Below are positions 8,230 to 16,958 of a stretch of 49,455 nucleotides of DNA, piece by piece. The position numbers and the translations under genes were made by a program. The DNA is taken from the NCBI GenBank assembly GCA_024400545.1, contig JAKSMO010000011.1, positions 1 through 49,455 on the forward strand. Direction: 5' to 3'. The DNA comes from Bacteroidales bacterium (GTDB taxonomy: Bacteria > Bacteroidota > Bacteroidia > Bacteroidales > P3). Numbering within the stretch: position 1 is the stretch's first letter; the number at the start of each line of letters is the position of its first letter. The notes under the pieces are model-generated. The model saw only the letters and a program-made list of their open reading frames with translations. It did not search any database and was not told the DNA's origin.

Positions 8230-9477
8230 CTATTTGCCAAAAATCTCTTTGGCGGCATCCATTCTTTCTGGCACGTTGACGCTAAACGGGCAACGGCCAA
8301 CACAAGAGCCGCAGTGTGTGCACTCCGATGCGTGATGGTCGAGGGCCTCATATGCTTGCTTCACATCGTCGGGCACCGGTTGGCCTTGAGCTTTGGCCAC
8401 TTCGGCTTTGTCCAGCAATTGGTTTACTTTGGCTATCTGTATGCCTTGCGGACAAGGGGCGCAGTGGTTGCAGTAGGTGCAGCCGGTAGATGCTTTTGCC
8501 GTGTTGCCACCATTGTTGAGGGCGGTGTTGTAGTCCTTCTCGGCTTCGGTAGCATGCAGATAGTGCAAGTCGGCCAGCAGTTCGTCGATAGTGCAAGCGC
8601 CGCAGATTGACGTGGAGACACAGGGCTTTGCCAAGACGTAGGCATTGCATTGGTCAACGGTAAGCGCAAATCCAAGGGGCGAACGTTCGGCATCGAGCAG
8701 TCGGCCACCACCGCCAAAAGTCTTCATGTTGGTGACACCGATGTGATGTTGGGTGCAATAATCAAAGAATTCGACTCGCATAGGGTCGATTCCTGGCAAC
8801 ATATTCTTGAACGATTCGGGATTCCAAACGCTATTGTCTGCCGTGACACGGTCGAAAGCCGGGTTGATGGAGAACATAATCACCTCGACTATGCCCGACT
8901 TGACGGCCTTAAGCGCAGCGGCTACATTGTGACTACTGACGCCAATGTGTTGGATTTTGCCTTCGGCTTTGAGTTGCTTTACATATTCCATATAAGGACT
9001 GTTGACCAAGGTGTCCCACTCATTGGGGTCGTCAACGATATGGATCATACCCACTTCGATATGGTCGGTGCCCAGTCGGTTGAGGAGGTCTTCAAACCCA
9101 ATCTTGCATTTCTCCACATCGCGGGTGCGCTCATAGTCGTCGCCATTCCACCAACAGCCGATATGTCCTTGGATGATCATCTCGTCGCGACGACCTTGGA
9201 GGGCATAGCCGATGTTGGATCGAACAATGGGGTCGGGGTCGTAGATATCAATATAGTTGACGCCGCTGTCAAGTGCCACCTGCATAAAAGCGCGGCATTG
9301 GGCGGTGTCGAGTTTGCCGAAAGCGGCACATCCGATGCTGATTTCGCTCACCTGAAGGCCCGTGTCGCCAAGTGGTCTGTAAACCATGCTGTTGGGTACT
9401 TTGTTCTGTTTGCCACCGCAAGATGCCAGCATAGCTATCACGGCCAGGCACGATAAAATATTTACCAGTTTTTTCAT
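8230..9477 (-). CDS. Lipoprotein aldo/keto reductase with two 4Fe-4S motifs
   Basis: 415 residues from ATG 9477. Residues 1-20 look like a lipoprotein signal ending LASC20. Residues 32-320 are an aldo/keto reductase barrel (MVYRPLGDTGLQVSEISIG). The C-terminal part carries CTYCNHCAPC (333-342) and CTHCGSCVGRC (386-396), a ferredoxin-like pair. The classical catalytic residues are altered: the tyrosine position in DTAxxY reads DIYDPD, and the lysine position reads QGHIG; the histidine in MIHIV remains. I recall a family of 4Fe-4S aldo/keto reductases with a similar DIY..DP and IIQGH pattern, so this may be a subfamily trait. Iron-sulfur proteins exported by the Sec route are unusual. The substrate is unknown. 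Confidence 0.8.
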   Translation of the reverse strand: MKKLVNILSCLAVIAMLASCGGKQNKVPNSMVYRPLGDTGLQVSEISIGCAAFGKLDTAQCRAFMQVALDSGVNYIDIYDPDPIVRSNIGYALQGRRDEMIIQGHIGCWWNGDDYERTRDVEKCKIGFEDLLNRLGTDHIEVGMIHIVDDPNEWDTLVNSPYMEYVKQLKAEGKIQHIGVSSHNVAAALKAVKSGIVEVIMFSINPAFDRVTADNSVWNPESFKNMLPGIDPMRVEFFDYCTQHHIGVTNMKTFGGGGRLLDAERSPLGFALTVDQCNAYVLAKPCVSTSICGACTIDELLADLHYLHATEAEKDYNTALNNGGNTAKASTGCTYCNHCAPCPQGIQIAKVNQLLDKAEVAKAQGQPVPDDVKQAYEALDHHASECTHCGSCVGRCPFSVNVPERMDAAKEIFGK

Positions 9478-9532
9478 ATCAATATTATTAATAAGGGCAG
9501 CCATCAGTGATAACTGCCCATTTTTGTTTCAT

Positions 9533-10852
9533 TTATTCGTTGGCGTAGGTGCCAGCGTATTCGTCATCGTCGTCGTAGGTATAAATCGGAGTTTGTGGTG
9601 CTGCATTGGCAGACGAGTCGGCCTTGATGTATTCGTGGCCGCGTGGAGGACGTTTGCAGTTGCTTACCGATCCTTGGATATAGGCAATCTCCTCGTCGGT
9701 CAGCTCTTTGTCGCCAGGGATAAAGTGCTCGCGCCAGAAAGGAAAGTCTTCGGCCAGCTCGCCAGAATAGTAGAAGTCGAAACCGATGGCGCCAAAAGTG
9801 TAGATTTGGTCGCGCACCTTGATATGGCTTCCGCCACAAACAGGATTAGCTTTAGGCACCGATTGTGCGAATCCCACATTGAAAAGGGTGAACAGCACGT
9901 CGGGGCGTTCGCTGATATCGTAGCCGGCTCTTTCCCATTGCACCTTAGTCTGATGCAGGATACATGCGGTGTATAGGTAAGAGTAGAGGTGGTTGCGATA
10001 ATCAACCAGGCGGTTATAGCGTTCGTCCTCTTGAGCTTTGCCGCTAACGGTGTAGTCCAACAAATGCTCATAACGTTTGCCCATGTAGTATTCCGATTTG
10101 GGATCCTTCAAGTGGTCTTCGATGGTTTTTGCGGTAGAAATCTTAATGCCGTTCACACCATAAGAGAACTGCGACTGAACACTCAACACCTTCACCGGGC
10201 CAAGATATTTCTTGAATGTCTCGCGTTTGGAGTTGAACAGTCGGATCTGCTCACCAATCAGGCAACCCACAATCAGACGTGGTTCTACACCGGTGAGTTT
10301 GCCGGCTTCAATGATAAGAGCCTTGTCGCGGACGATAGCTTCTTTCAGCGCATCCCATTCGATGCCTTGCATCCAGGGAATAACGTTGCCGGCTTCTTGT
10401 TGGGGATAGCTGTCAAGCAATTTGTTGACTTTCTGTAGCAGTTCGTTGTATTCCGACATGTCGTCAATATACATGCCGCAAGCCTTCATCATGCGGTCCA
10501 CCATCATGGGGTCGTGGCTGAACTGTGCGCCACGGGTGATGAGTTGTGCATTGGTGGGGTAAAACTTGCTGAACACGGCCAGCTTGGCATACTGCTGCAT
10601 CCAACGTTGGTTGATTTGCTCTTGGGTAAATGTAGAATCCTGCAAGGCTTCCATTTCATCCACCGAAAGCATATAGCGGTAGTTCTTGTCAACAGCACCG
10701 CGGTTCTTGGTAAAGCCGAGCTGATAAAAAGCCCAGGCACCTATGATGGCAAAGCCCGCCATAGCGAAAAGTGCCTCAAAGATATTGAACACTTTTCGCC
10801 ATGCGGAACGTTGCTTCCAGCTATTAATAGCTGATTTGAATTTCGAAGCCAT
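9533..10852 (-). CDS. Unknown membrane-anchored protein, possibly lysozyme-like
   Basis: 439 residues; I do not recognise the family with certainty. One membrane segment lies at about residues 27-47 after a basic N-terminus, so the bulk is probably periplasmic. A central part, GVEPRLIVGCLIGEQIRLF (about 190) followed by SYGVNGIKISTAKTI (about 235), resembles the catalytic glutamate and the substrate loop of lytic transglycosylase-like domains. That resemblance is weak and is inference. The C-terminus is acidic and low-complexity (YTYDDDDEYAG). It lies 37 bases downstream of nhaD on the same strand and is followed 55 bases later by the reductase lipoprotein. Confidence 0.6.
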   Translation of the reverse strand: MASKFKSAINSWKQRSAWRKVFNIFEALFAMAGFAIIGAWAFYQLGFTKNRGAVDKNYRYMLSVDEMEALQDSTFTQEQINQRWMQQYAKLAVFSKFYPTNAQLITRGAQFSHDPMMVDRMMKACGMYIDDMSEYNELLQKVNKLLDSYPQQEAGNVIPWMQGIEWDALKEAIVRDKALIIEAGKLTGVEPRLIVGCLIGEQIRLFNSKRETFKKYLGPVKVLSVQSQFSYGVNGIKISTAKTIEDHLKDPKSEYYMGKRYEHLLDYTVSGKAQEDERYNRLVDYRNHLYSYLYTACILHQTKVQWERAGYDISERPDVLFTLFNVGFAQSVPKANPVCGGSHIKVRDQIYTFGAIGFDFYYSGELAEDFPFWREHFIPGDKELTDEEIAYIQGSVSNCKRPPRGHEYIKADSSANAAPQTPIYTYDDDDEYAGTYANE

Positions 10853-10889
10853 TATTTATATTAGTAAATGACGTTCAGATAGTTGATTG

Positions 10890-12311
10890 TTAGGCCAACG
10901 GCACGATTGCGGGAGCAATCGAAGCCACTGCATTAGCGGCCTCCATAGGCTCGAACATGAAGGTGTACATCAGGATGTAGGTGATAGCACCTGCCAGATA
11001 GCCAACGAGGGCAAGCCAGGAGATGTTTTTGAGATACCAGATGAAGTCGATCTTCTCCATACCCATGATAGCCACACCAGCAGCAGAGCCGATGATGAGG
11101 AGGCTACCGCCAGTACCGGCGCAGTAAGCCAGACACTCCCAGAAAGCGTGGTCAGAAGCAAACATGACAGCATCGCCAGCGATGGGATACATCTTCATAG
11201 TTGCTGCCACGAGGGGCACATTGTCGATAATGGAAGAAAGAACACCGATGATGATGTCGATCAGGAAGAAACCGGAAACACCGACAAAAGAGGTGCCGAG
11301 GAATGCGTTGCTCAAGCCTTCGGAGAGACCGGCAAGGATGCCAGCAGCGTTGAGGCCGGCAACAGCCATGAGGATACCGAGGAAGAAGAGTACGCTGGGA
11401 GTATCAACGTGCTCGAGGGTGCTCATAACAGTGGGCATAGGACGGCCTTCGCCACCCTTGGCCATGTGACGCTTGCGGCTACCAATCTCGGTAACAACCC
11501 AAAGCACACCAAGGCTGAAGAGCATACCCAGATAGGGAGGCAGATGGGTGATGGTCTTGAAAATGGGCACGAAGATAAGGCCACCGATACCAAGCAGAAG
11601 GATACGCAGACGCCATTCGGAAGGAATGCTGTCTTCTTCGTTCTCAACCAATTCGGGGCGGACGATTTCGCCCTTCATGATGGGCATAGCGGAGAGGATG
11701 AGCACGGGAACAACCATGCTGACGAGGGATGCGATGATGGTCTTCACCATGATGTTGATGGTGGTGACCTGGCCGCCAATCCACAGCATGATGGTGGTAA
11801 CGTCGCCAATGGGACTCCAAGCGCCACCAGCGTTAGCGGCGAGGATTACCATACCGGCAAACAGCCAGCGCTCTTTCTGGTCGGCAATGAGTTTGCGGAG
11901 CAGTGCGCACATGACGATAGCGGTGGTCATGTTGTCGAGCAGAGCCGACAGGAAGAAGGTGAGGATGCTGAGGATCCAGAGGAGTTTTTTACGGTTGGTG
12001 GTCTTGATGCGATCGGTGATGATGCTGAAACCCTGGTAGTTGTCAACCAAGGAAACAATGGTCATAGCACCGAGGAGGAAGAATACGGTTTCGGCAGTTT
12101 CGCCCAAGTTCTCGCAAAGGAGTTCCTTGAGGTGGTGATGCCAGCCTTCCACACCCATGTCGGCGCCAAACACGTTCATCGACATGGCATACATAACCCA
12201 AACCACAACACCCAGCAGAAGGGCGGAAGCGGTCTTGTTGACTTTCAAGGGATGCTCAAGCGCGATGCAGGCATAACCCAAGATAAAAGTGACAATAATT
12301 GCTACTATCAT
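10890..12311 (-). CDS. nhaD: NhaD-type sodium/proton antiporter
   Basis: 473 residues, about twelve membrane segments, all hydrophobic throughout. Typical NhaD segments are visible: ALLDNMTTAIVMCALLRKL, NAGGAWSPIGDVTTIMLWI and IIDNVPLVAATMKMYP, which contain the paired DN/TT and SPIGD motifs of the ion transporter superfamily. It exports sodium in exchange for protons in the inner membrane. It starts about 50 bases downstream of yidC on the same strand, with AT-rich spacer between. Confidence 0.93.
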   Translation of the reverse strand: MIVAIIVTFILGYACIALEHPLKVNKTASALLLGVVVWVMYAMSMNVFGADMGVEGWHHHLKELLCENLGETAETVFFLLGAMTIVSLVDNYQGFSIITDRIKTTNRKKLLWILSILTFFLSALLDNMTTAIVMCALLRKLIADQKERWLFAGMVILAANAGGAWSPIGDVTTIMLWIGGQVTTINIMVKTIIASLVSMVVPVLILSAMPIMKGEIVRPELVENEEDSIPSEWRLRILLLGIGGLIFVPIFKTITHLPPYLGMLFSLGVLWVVTEIGSRKRHMAKGGEGRPMPTVMSTLEHVDTPSVLFFLGILMAVAGLNAAGILAGLSEGLSNAFLGTSFVGVSGFFLIDIIIGVLSSIIDNVPLVAATMKMYPIAGDAVMFASDHAFWECLAYCAGTGGSLLIIGSAAGVAIMGMEKIDFIWYLKNISWLALVGYLAGAITYILMYTFMFEPMEAANAVASIAPAIVPLA

Positions 12312-12362
12312 ACTAATTGATAATTAATAATTAATAATTTATTTTTTGTTTTCGTTTTCCAA

Positions 12363-14354
12363 TTATCTTCTCTGCTGCTGACGCTGAGCCTCTTCGGCCA
12401 TTTTTTGCATCTGCTCGAGGCGCTGCTGGAATTTGCTCTTTTTAGCACCTTTCTGGCCTTTGCCGTGCTTGGCGTCGTAGGCAGCCATGCGTGCGCGCAC
12501 TTTCTTCTCGCTGGTGAATTTGCGGATAAGAATCATGGTTACCATAGTGATGCCCAAGGAGAAGAAGTAGTAGAGGTTCAGACCTGCTGCCATACTGTTG
12601 AACATAAAGAGCATCATGAAGGGCATGAAGTACATCATAAATTTCATGCCGGGCATACCTGCCTGGGCCTGCTGGCCACGCATGGTGTACCAGGTATAGA
12701 AGAACTGCATGCCGAACATCAGGAGGCAGAAGAGCGAGATGTGGTCGCCGTAGAGGGGAATGTTGAATCCAAAGTCAAGGATGCTGTCGTAGGTGGAAAG
12801 GTCGTCGCACCACAAGAATCCCTGCTGACGCAACTCAATGGCCTGAGGATAGAACATGAACATGGCAGTGAGGATGGGCATCTGCAGCAAGATGGGCAGA
12901 CAGCCGGCCATAGGATTATATCCCGCCTTGCGCTGCAAGGCCATGGCCTCTTGCGATTTCTGCATTTGCTGTTCGGGGTTGGGGTACTTCTTGTTCAGCG
13001 CATCCATCTCGGGCTTGAGAATGCGAGAGATGGCAGAGCCCTGATATGATTTATAGACCAAGGGCAGAAGCGCCAAGCGAAGCAAAATGGTAAATACAAT
13101 AATAATGATACCATAATTCCAGCCAAAACCTTCCAAGAAGTTGAAGGTGGGAATGATGAGCACACGGCTGACGAACTTAGAGAAAATCCACCAACCCAAA
13201 GGCAGCATCTTCTCAAAGCCACGGTCCATAGCACGCAGGTCGCGATACTTGGTAGGACCGAAATAGAAGTTGAGTGGCATCACATAGTCGGCATTTCCAT
13301 TATAGGCAATACCCAGGTTGGCGCTCATATCGCACAGGTATCGATTGTCTTCCGATCCCTCTTTGGTGGTCACCTGGCTCAAGCCAGCATTCTCAAACGC
13401 ACTGTCGGCCATCAGCACAGCGGTGAAGAACTGCTGTTTGAAAGCAACCCAATCGAGCGAGGTCTTCACATTCTTCTCGCCATCGCGGCCACGGCTCACG
13501 TAATCAACATCTTTAGCCGAGCGGAAGTAGATTCCGGAGTAGAATTTCTCAGGGTCTTTGTTGCGGTTGTTGCTGCCTCGGCTGCTGGCATCCACCTTCT
13601 CCTGACGTTTCATGCGGTTGTGCCACCAAAAATCCATAAAGGGAGTCTGGCGAACCACTTTGGTCAATCCATGGAAGGCAATGTCAAAATCGACATCATA
13701 GCCCTCGCCTGTAAAGACATATTTGAATTCCAGATACTGGTTCTGATTGACACCATTGCTGTCGCCTACATAAGCGCGGAGACGGATGTCAATGGACTCG
13801 TTGTCAGCAATTTCAAACTCGGTGTCGGACTCGATTTTTGTTGCCTTTTCACCCTCGAAACGGTAAGGTACGAACACTAGGTCGCTAGTGTTGATCACGC
13901 GGTTGTCTTCGGTCGAGAAGATTAAGTTCATGTTGTCGTCGGCGGGGGTGATGAGCTGCAGGGGCATGCTGTCGTAGGTGGTGTAGTTGCGCAACACCAC
14001 TTCGTTCACCTGAGCACCCATGTTGCTGATGCTCACGCACATCTTTTCGTTCTTGACGTTCACGATGATTGTGTCGCCGAAAGCGCTGGCGTTGAATGCG
14101 CCCAAGTCGCCACGTTTGTTCATCTGCATCTGATGCAGTGCGCTGCTGTCGCCGGCAGCTGCCATGCTGTCAAGCACATGTTGCTCGTGGGCCAGCTGTT
14201 CGGCGTATGCCACGCTGTCCATATAAGCCTGGCGGATGGAGTCATTTACTCTTTGACGTTCGGCCAATTCCTCTTTGCTGGGTGCCACCCACCAGGTGTA
14301 GCCCACAAAAATGGCCATAATTAGGACTATGCCTATAATTGATTTTTTATTCAT
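12363..14354 (-). CDS. yidC: Membrane protein insertase YidC
   Basis: 663 residues. N-terminal membrane anchor (about 5-20), a large periplasmic domain (about 60-390), and a C-terminal Oxa1-type core of five membrane segments (about 415-620). The core contains NPMAGCLPILLQMPILTAMFMFYP, seen around residue 490. The C-terminal tail is basic and glutamine-rich (MAEEAQRQQQRR). It inserts proteins into the inner membrane with or without Sec. A full-consensus promoter lies 55-85 bases upstream. pyrG, a common neighbour in Bacteroidota, is not next to it. Confidence 0.97.
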   Translation of the reverse strand: MNKKSIIGIVLIMAIFVGYTWWVAPSKEELAERQRVNDSIRQAYMDSVAYAEQLAHEQHVLDSMAAAGDSSALHQMQMNKRGDLGAFNASAFGDTIIVNVKNEKMCVSISNMGAQVNEVVLRNYTTYDSMPLQLITPADDNMNLIFSTEDNRVINTSDLVFVPYRFEGEKATKIESDTEFEIADNESIDIRLRAYVGDSNGVNQNQYLEFKYVFTGEGYDVDFDIAFHGLTKVVRQTPFMDFWWHNRMKRQEKVDASSRGSNNRNKDPEKFYSGIYFRSAKDVDYVSRGRDGEKNVKTSLDWVAFKQQFFTAVLMADSAFENAGLSQVTTKEGSEDNRYLCDMSANLGIAYNGNADYVMPLNFYFGPTKYRDLRAMDRGFEKMLPLGWWIFSKFVSRVLIIPTFNFLEGFGWNYGIIIIVFTILLRLALLPLVYKSYQGSAISRILKPEMDALNKKYPNPEQQMQKSQEAMALQRKAGYNPMAGCLPILLQMPILTAMFMFYPQAIELRQQGFLWCDDLSTYDSILDFGFNIPLYGDHISLFCLLMFGMQFFYTWYTMRGQQAQAGMPGMKFMMYFMPFMMLFMFNSMAAGLNLYYFFSLGITMVTMILIRKFTSEKKVRARMAAYDAKHGKGQKGAKKSKFQQRLEQMQKMAEEAQRQQQRR

Positions 14355-14408
14355 ATCTGTTTATTATTCAATATAATTAATCGTTCGCACACATAGTGAG
14401 CGAATTTG

Positions 14409-14439
14409 CAAAGTTACAAAAGTTGAAGCAATTATCAAA
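14409..14439 (-). promoter_or_regulatory. yidC: Promoter of yidC
   Basis: On the minus strand, TTTG (14439-14436), 19 bases, then TAACTTTG (14416-14409), a full match to the Bacteroidota promoter, about 55 bases before the yidC start. Confidence 0.75.
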
Positions 14440-14499
14440 AAATATTTTCCGAACACGCAATATTTAACGCTTCCGCACGCTTCACGCACCGCAAATCCA

Positions 14500-14651
14500 G
14501 ACCCACCATACCTTTGCCGAAGTCTCACTCGTTATACCTTAGTTATCCTATATATATACTATAGTTTCGTTGTACGCAATAGGATAAATATAGTATAACT
14601 ATAGTATATTTATAGGATAACGAGCGAAGCTAGGGCGGAGCTATGGTGGGT
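14500..14651. repeat. 152-base palindromic element with tandem AT-rich units
   Basis: Outer arms ACCCACCATA (14501-14510) and TATGGTGGGT (14642-14651); inner arms CTCGTTAT and ATAACGAG; the centre holds repeated TATAGTATA and ATAGGATA units. Lies 42 bases past the 3' end of the outer-membrane protein gene and before the yidC promoter. The whole gap 14355-14692 holds no gene beyond this and the yidC promoter. Confidence 0.8.
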
Positions 14652-14692
14652 TTACAGGGTTGTTTGGGTAGGACTAGGCTATGCCAATGGGG

Positions 14693-15946
14693 CTAAATAA
14701 AGAAGCCGATTTTGATGGGGTAAATCTTAGTGGGGTTGTTCTCGCTCGGGATGAACAGCGGCATGGTGGGCACTTGCAGGAAGATACCGAAACTTTTGAA
14801 CGACATTTCCAGTCGGACGTCCAGTTTGAAGGGATTGAGATCATCTTTGATGTCGGTTTTGTCCTGCGGATTGCGCCCCGCGGTGTGGAATTCGTGTTTC
14901 AGTCCGGTGTGCTTACCAGTCCAACCCAGAGCCGGAATGGCCATAAGCCCAACACGGAAACCTTTGTTCCGATAAGCAATACCCACGGGCAGTTGCACAT
15001 AGCGTGTCACAAACCGAGAGCTGTAATATCCGCCGGGAGTGTTATTCTCGGTTGCCACAAAAGCATTGTTTTCAAAGGTGACATAAGGGTTGTTGAATTT
15101 ATACACATCCGACTCATATCCAATGCCTACGTATGTTCTGAAGTGCTTGGTTTTCACCAATTCGTACTTTGTGCAGAGCTGATAGCTGCTGAAAGAAGTG
15201 CGCAAGTCGTAGCCCGGTGCGCTTATACCCATGAGGCCATTGAAAGGCGTTGAACCCCAATTGTTGAAAGCCCAGTGGAAGTCGATGTCGGTTCGGTCGG
15301 ACGAGTCGTATTCCTTCTTTTTCTTTTGATTCTGGTTGCCGCTTTGCTGGTTCTGCTGGTCTTTAATTGGTTCAAATTTTTTTGCTGCACTGACGGCACC
15401 TTGATGCCTTACCGTCGACAAGAGTCCAAACGTGGCTCCCGTGGCAAGCTCCTTAGACCGCTTAGACAATTGGACCCAAGTCTTTAAGAGCGTAACATCG
15501 CCTTTTTCCACCATTTTTTCCACAAATAAGTCAAGTCCGGCCTCAAATTCTTCGGCGATGTCGGATTCGAGCATGTAACAACGTACATTCTGGTCGGTAA
15601 CATCATTTATGTGAACAACATACAGACTCACGTTTGGATCGCTGATAAACATTGTGTTGCCTTCGAAATGGATATGCTGCAGGCAGCCTCCAGTCTTCTC
15701 AAGGCTCACGGCCTTCACATACTGATTCACTGAGTCGTTCACCAGCATTACCACGCAGTCTTTCATGGAATTCTCCACTTTGGCCACCGAGCCTTGGAGC
15801 TCTGCTTTGCAACTCACAATGTCGCAAACGCCCGGAGTCGTCCAACTGCCCGTGATGCAGTTTCTGGTTTCTTGGTTGAGTTTGGCCTGCGCCAGGGTGG
15901 CAAATGCCATCAAGCAGCACAGTGCGATAGAGAAAATCTTTTTCAT
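14693..15946 (-). CDS. Exported beta-barrel outer-membrane protein
   Basis: 417 residues with a signal peptide (1-21, ending LAQA). The N-terminal half (about 22-190) has several cysteines and no domain I recognise. After a low-complexity linker (QNQQSGNQNQKKKKEY, about 205) the C-terminal half has alternating beta-strands with aromatic residues (YVGIGYESDVYKF, YVQLPVGIAYRNKGFRVGL), like PorT/OmpA-type barrels of Bacteroidota, ending in a hydrophobic strand IYPIKIGFFI. It lies downstream of the sigma and anti-sigma genes, 223 bases apart, and may be their target; that is inference from position. Confidence 0.75.
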   Translation of the reverse strand: MKKIFSIALCCLMAFATLAQAKLNQETRNCITGSWTTPGVCDIVSCKAELQGSVAKVENSMKDCVVMLVNDSVNQYVKAVSLEKTGGCLQHIHFEGNTMFISDPNVSLYVVHINDVTDQNVRCYMLESDIAEEFEAGLDLFVEKMVEKGDVTLLKTWVQLSKRSKELATGATFGLLSTVRHQGAVSAAKKFEPIKDQQNQQSGNQNQKKKKEYDSSDRTDIDFHWAFNNWGSTPFNGLMGISAPGYDLRTSFSSYQLCTKYELVKTKHFRTYVGIGYESDVYKFNNPYVTFENNAFVATENNTPGGYYSSRFVTRYVQLPVGIAYRNKGFRVGLMAIPALGWTGKHTGLKHEFHTAGRNPQDKTDIKDDLNPFKLDVRLEMSFKSFGIFLQVPTMPLFIPSENNPTKIYPIKIGFFI

Positions 15947-15996
15947 ATTGATAACGATTTAATTATTAAGGTGGGTTCTATAAATTCATTTCTTGT

Positions 15997-16100
15997 GATT
16001 TTGATTGGATTGTCGAGCAGATTGCTGTGCGAAGCGAGGGCGCATAGCGGGCTATGCAACCGAGTGACAAGCAGCAAGATGCCGACAAGGCTTCAAAATC
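15997..16100. repeat. Long imperfect hairpin between anti-sigma and barrel genes
   Basis: A 104-base imperfect inverted repeat. Matching blocks: GATTTTGA/TCAAAATC at the outer ends, TTGTCG/CGACAA, TTGCTG/CAGCAA, and a central perfect hairpin GCATAGC-GGG-CTATGC-like (16043-16056). Lies past the anti-sigma gene and before the barrel protein gene. Confidence 0.7.
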
Positions 16101-16169
16101 GCTGAAAAGATTTCTATTACCCATCATTATTGTTTCTTTTGTCTAATCGGTGAATTTGTAGAACTCACC

Positions 16170-16958
16170 TTAACTAAATATTACGCTGAGCGCCTCGCGA
16201 AAGGACTCGGTTTTTTCCATAATACGGTCGTAAGCCAGCTTGGCTTCATACCCTTTGACCACCATGTTCACCATCTGTTCGGTGGAAGGGCGGTAGCGGT
16301 TGGGCACAGCTGCAAATTGCTCAGTATCGTCTGGCGTTTTCACTTCAGCCACATTCTCCTCCGGCGTGGATAATAGGAACTCTATTTCTCGGTAAAGGGC
16401 GGCTTCAAGGTCTTCTTCCTCAATTACTTCCGCCACCAAAGGTTCGGGAGCGAAGGTTTGCAGAATCTCTTCTTCAATGGCTGGCTCAAGCTGTTCTTCG
16501 GCAACTGCTTGTTCAATGACTTCGGCAATATCAGGTGTTGAGTAAACTGCTTGTGGCTTTACGACAAGGGTTTCTTCGGACTCAATCTTTTTTTGCATCG
16601 GCAACACCTTTACCGCAGGTTTGGTTGCGGACACTTGAGTCACAACGGGTTCTACCTTACTATTGTGCAAGGCAAAGGTGGTTCCCACTGCTACGAGCAC
16701 CACGGCTGCGGCCGACCAGCGCCAATGCGTGGGCCCGATGCGAAAAGGTGTGGCTTCTGGATGCTTGAGACTCTCTTTGTCGGCAAAGACAAGTGCCTCG
16801 TCCTTTTCGATTATAGGGGCTTCGGCATAGAGCGCCAGTTCCTCGGCCAGCTCGGAGTGCTGGGCCATAAAGTCCTCCACCTCTTTCCTTTCTTTTGGGC
16901 ATAAGGCACCTTCTAGATATTGAAGGAAATAAAGCTCGTAGTTGTCGGTGGTAATCAT
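16170..16958 (-). CDS. Probable membrane anti-sigma factor
   Basis: 262 residues. Cytoplasmic N-terminus (1-78) with a helical zinc-free anti-sigma-like pattern (YELYFLQYLEGALCPKERKEVEDFM), one membrane segment (about 80-97), then a long acidic, low-complexity periplasmic part rich in E, V and A, and a helical C-terminus. Its start overlaps the sigma gene stop by 4 bases (ATGA), which argues for coupled expression and a partner role. The layout fits anti-sigma factors of Bacteroidota, but no FecR domain is visible. Confidence 0.75.
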   Translation of the reverse strand: MITTDNYELYFLQYLEGALCPKERKEVEDFMAQHSELAEELALYAEAPIIEKDEALVFADKESLKHPEATPFRIGPTHWRWSAAAVVLVAVGTTFALHNSKVEPVVTQVSATKPAVKVLPMQKKIESEETLVVKPQAVYSTPDIAEVIEQAVAEEQLEPAIEEEILQTFAPEPLVAEVIEEEDLEAALYREIEFLLSTPEENVAEVKTPDDTEQFAAVPNRYRPSTEQMVNMVVKGYEAKLAYDRIMEKTESFREALSVIFS

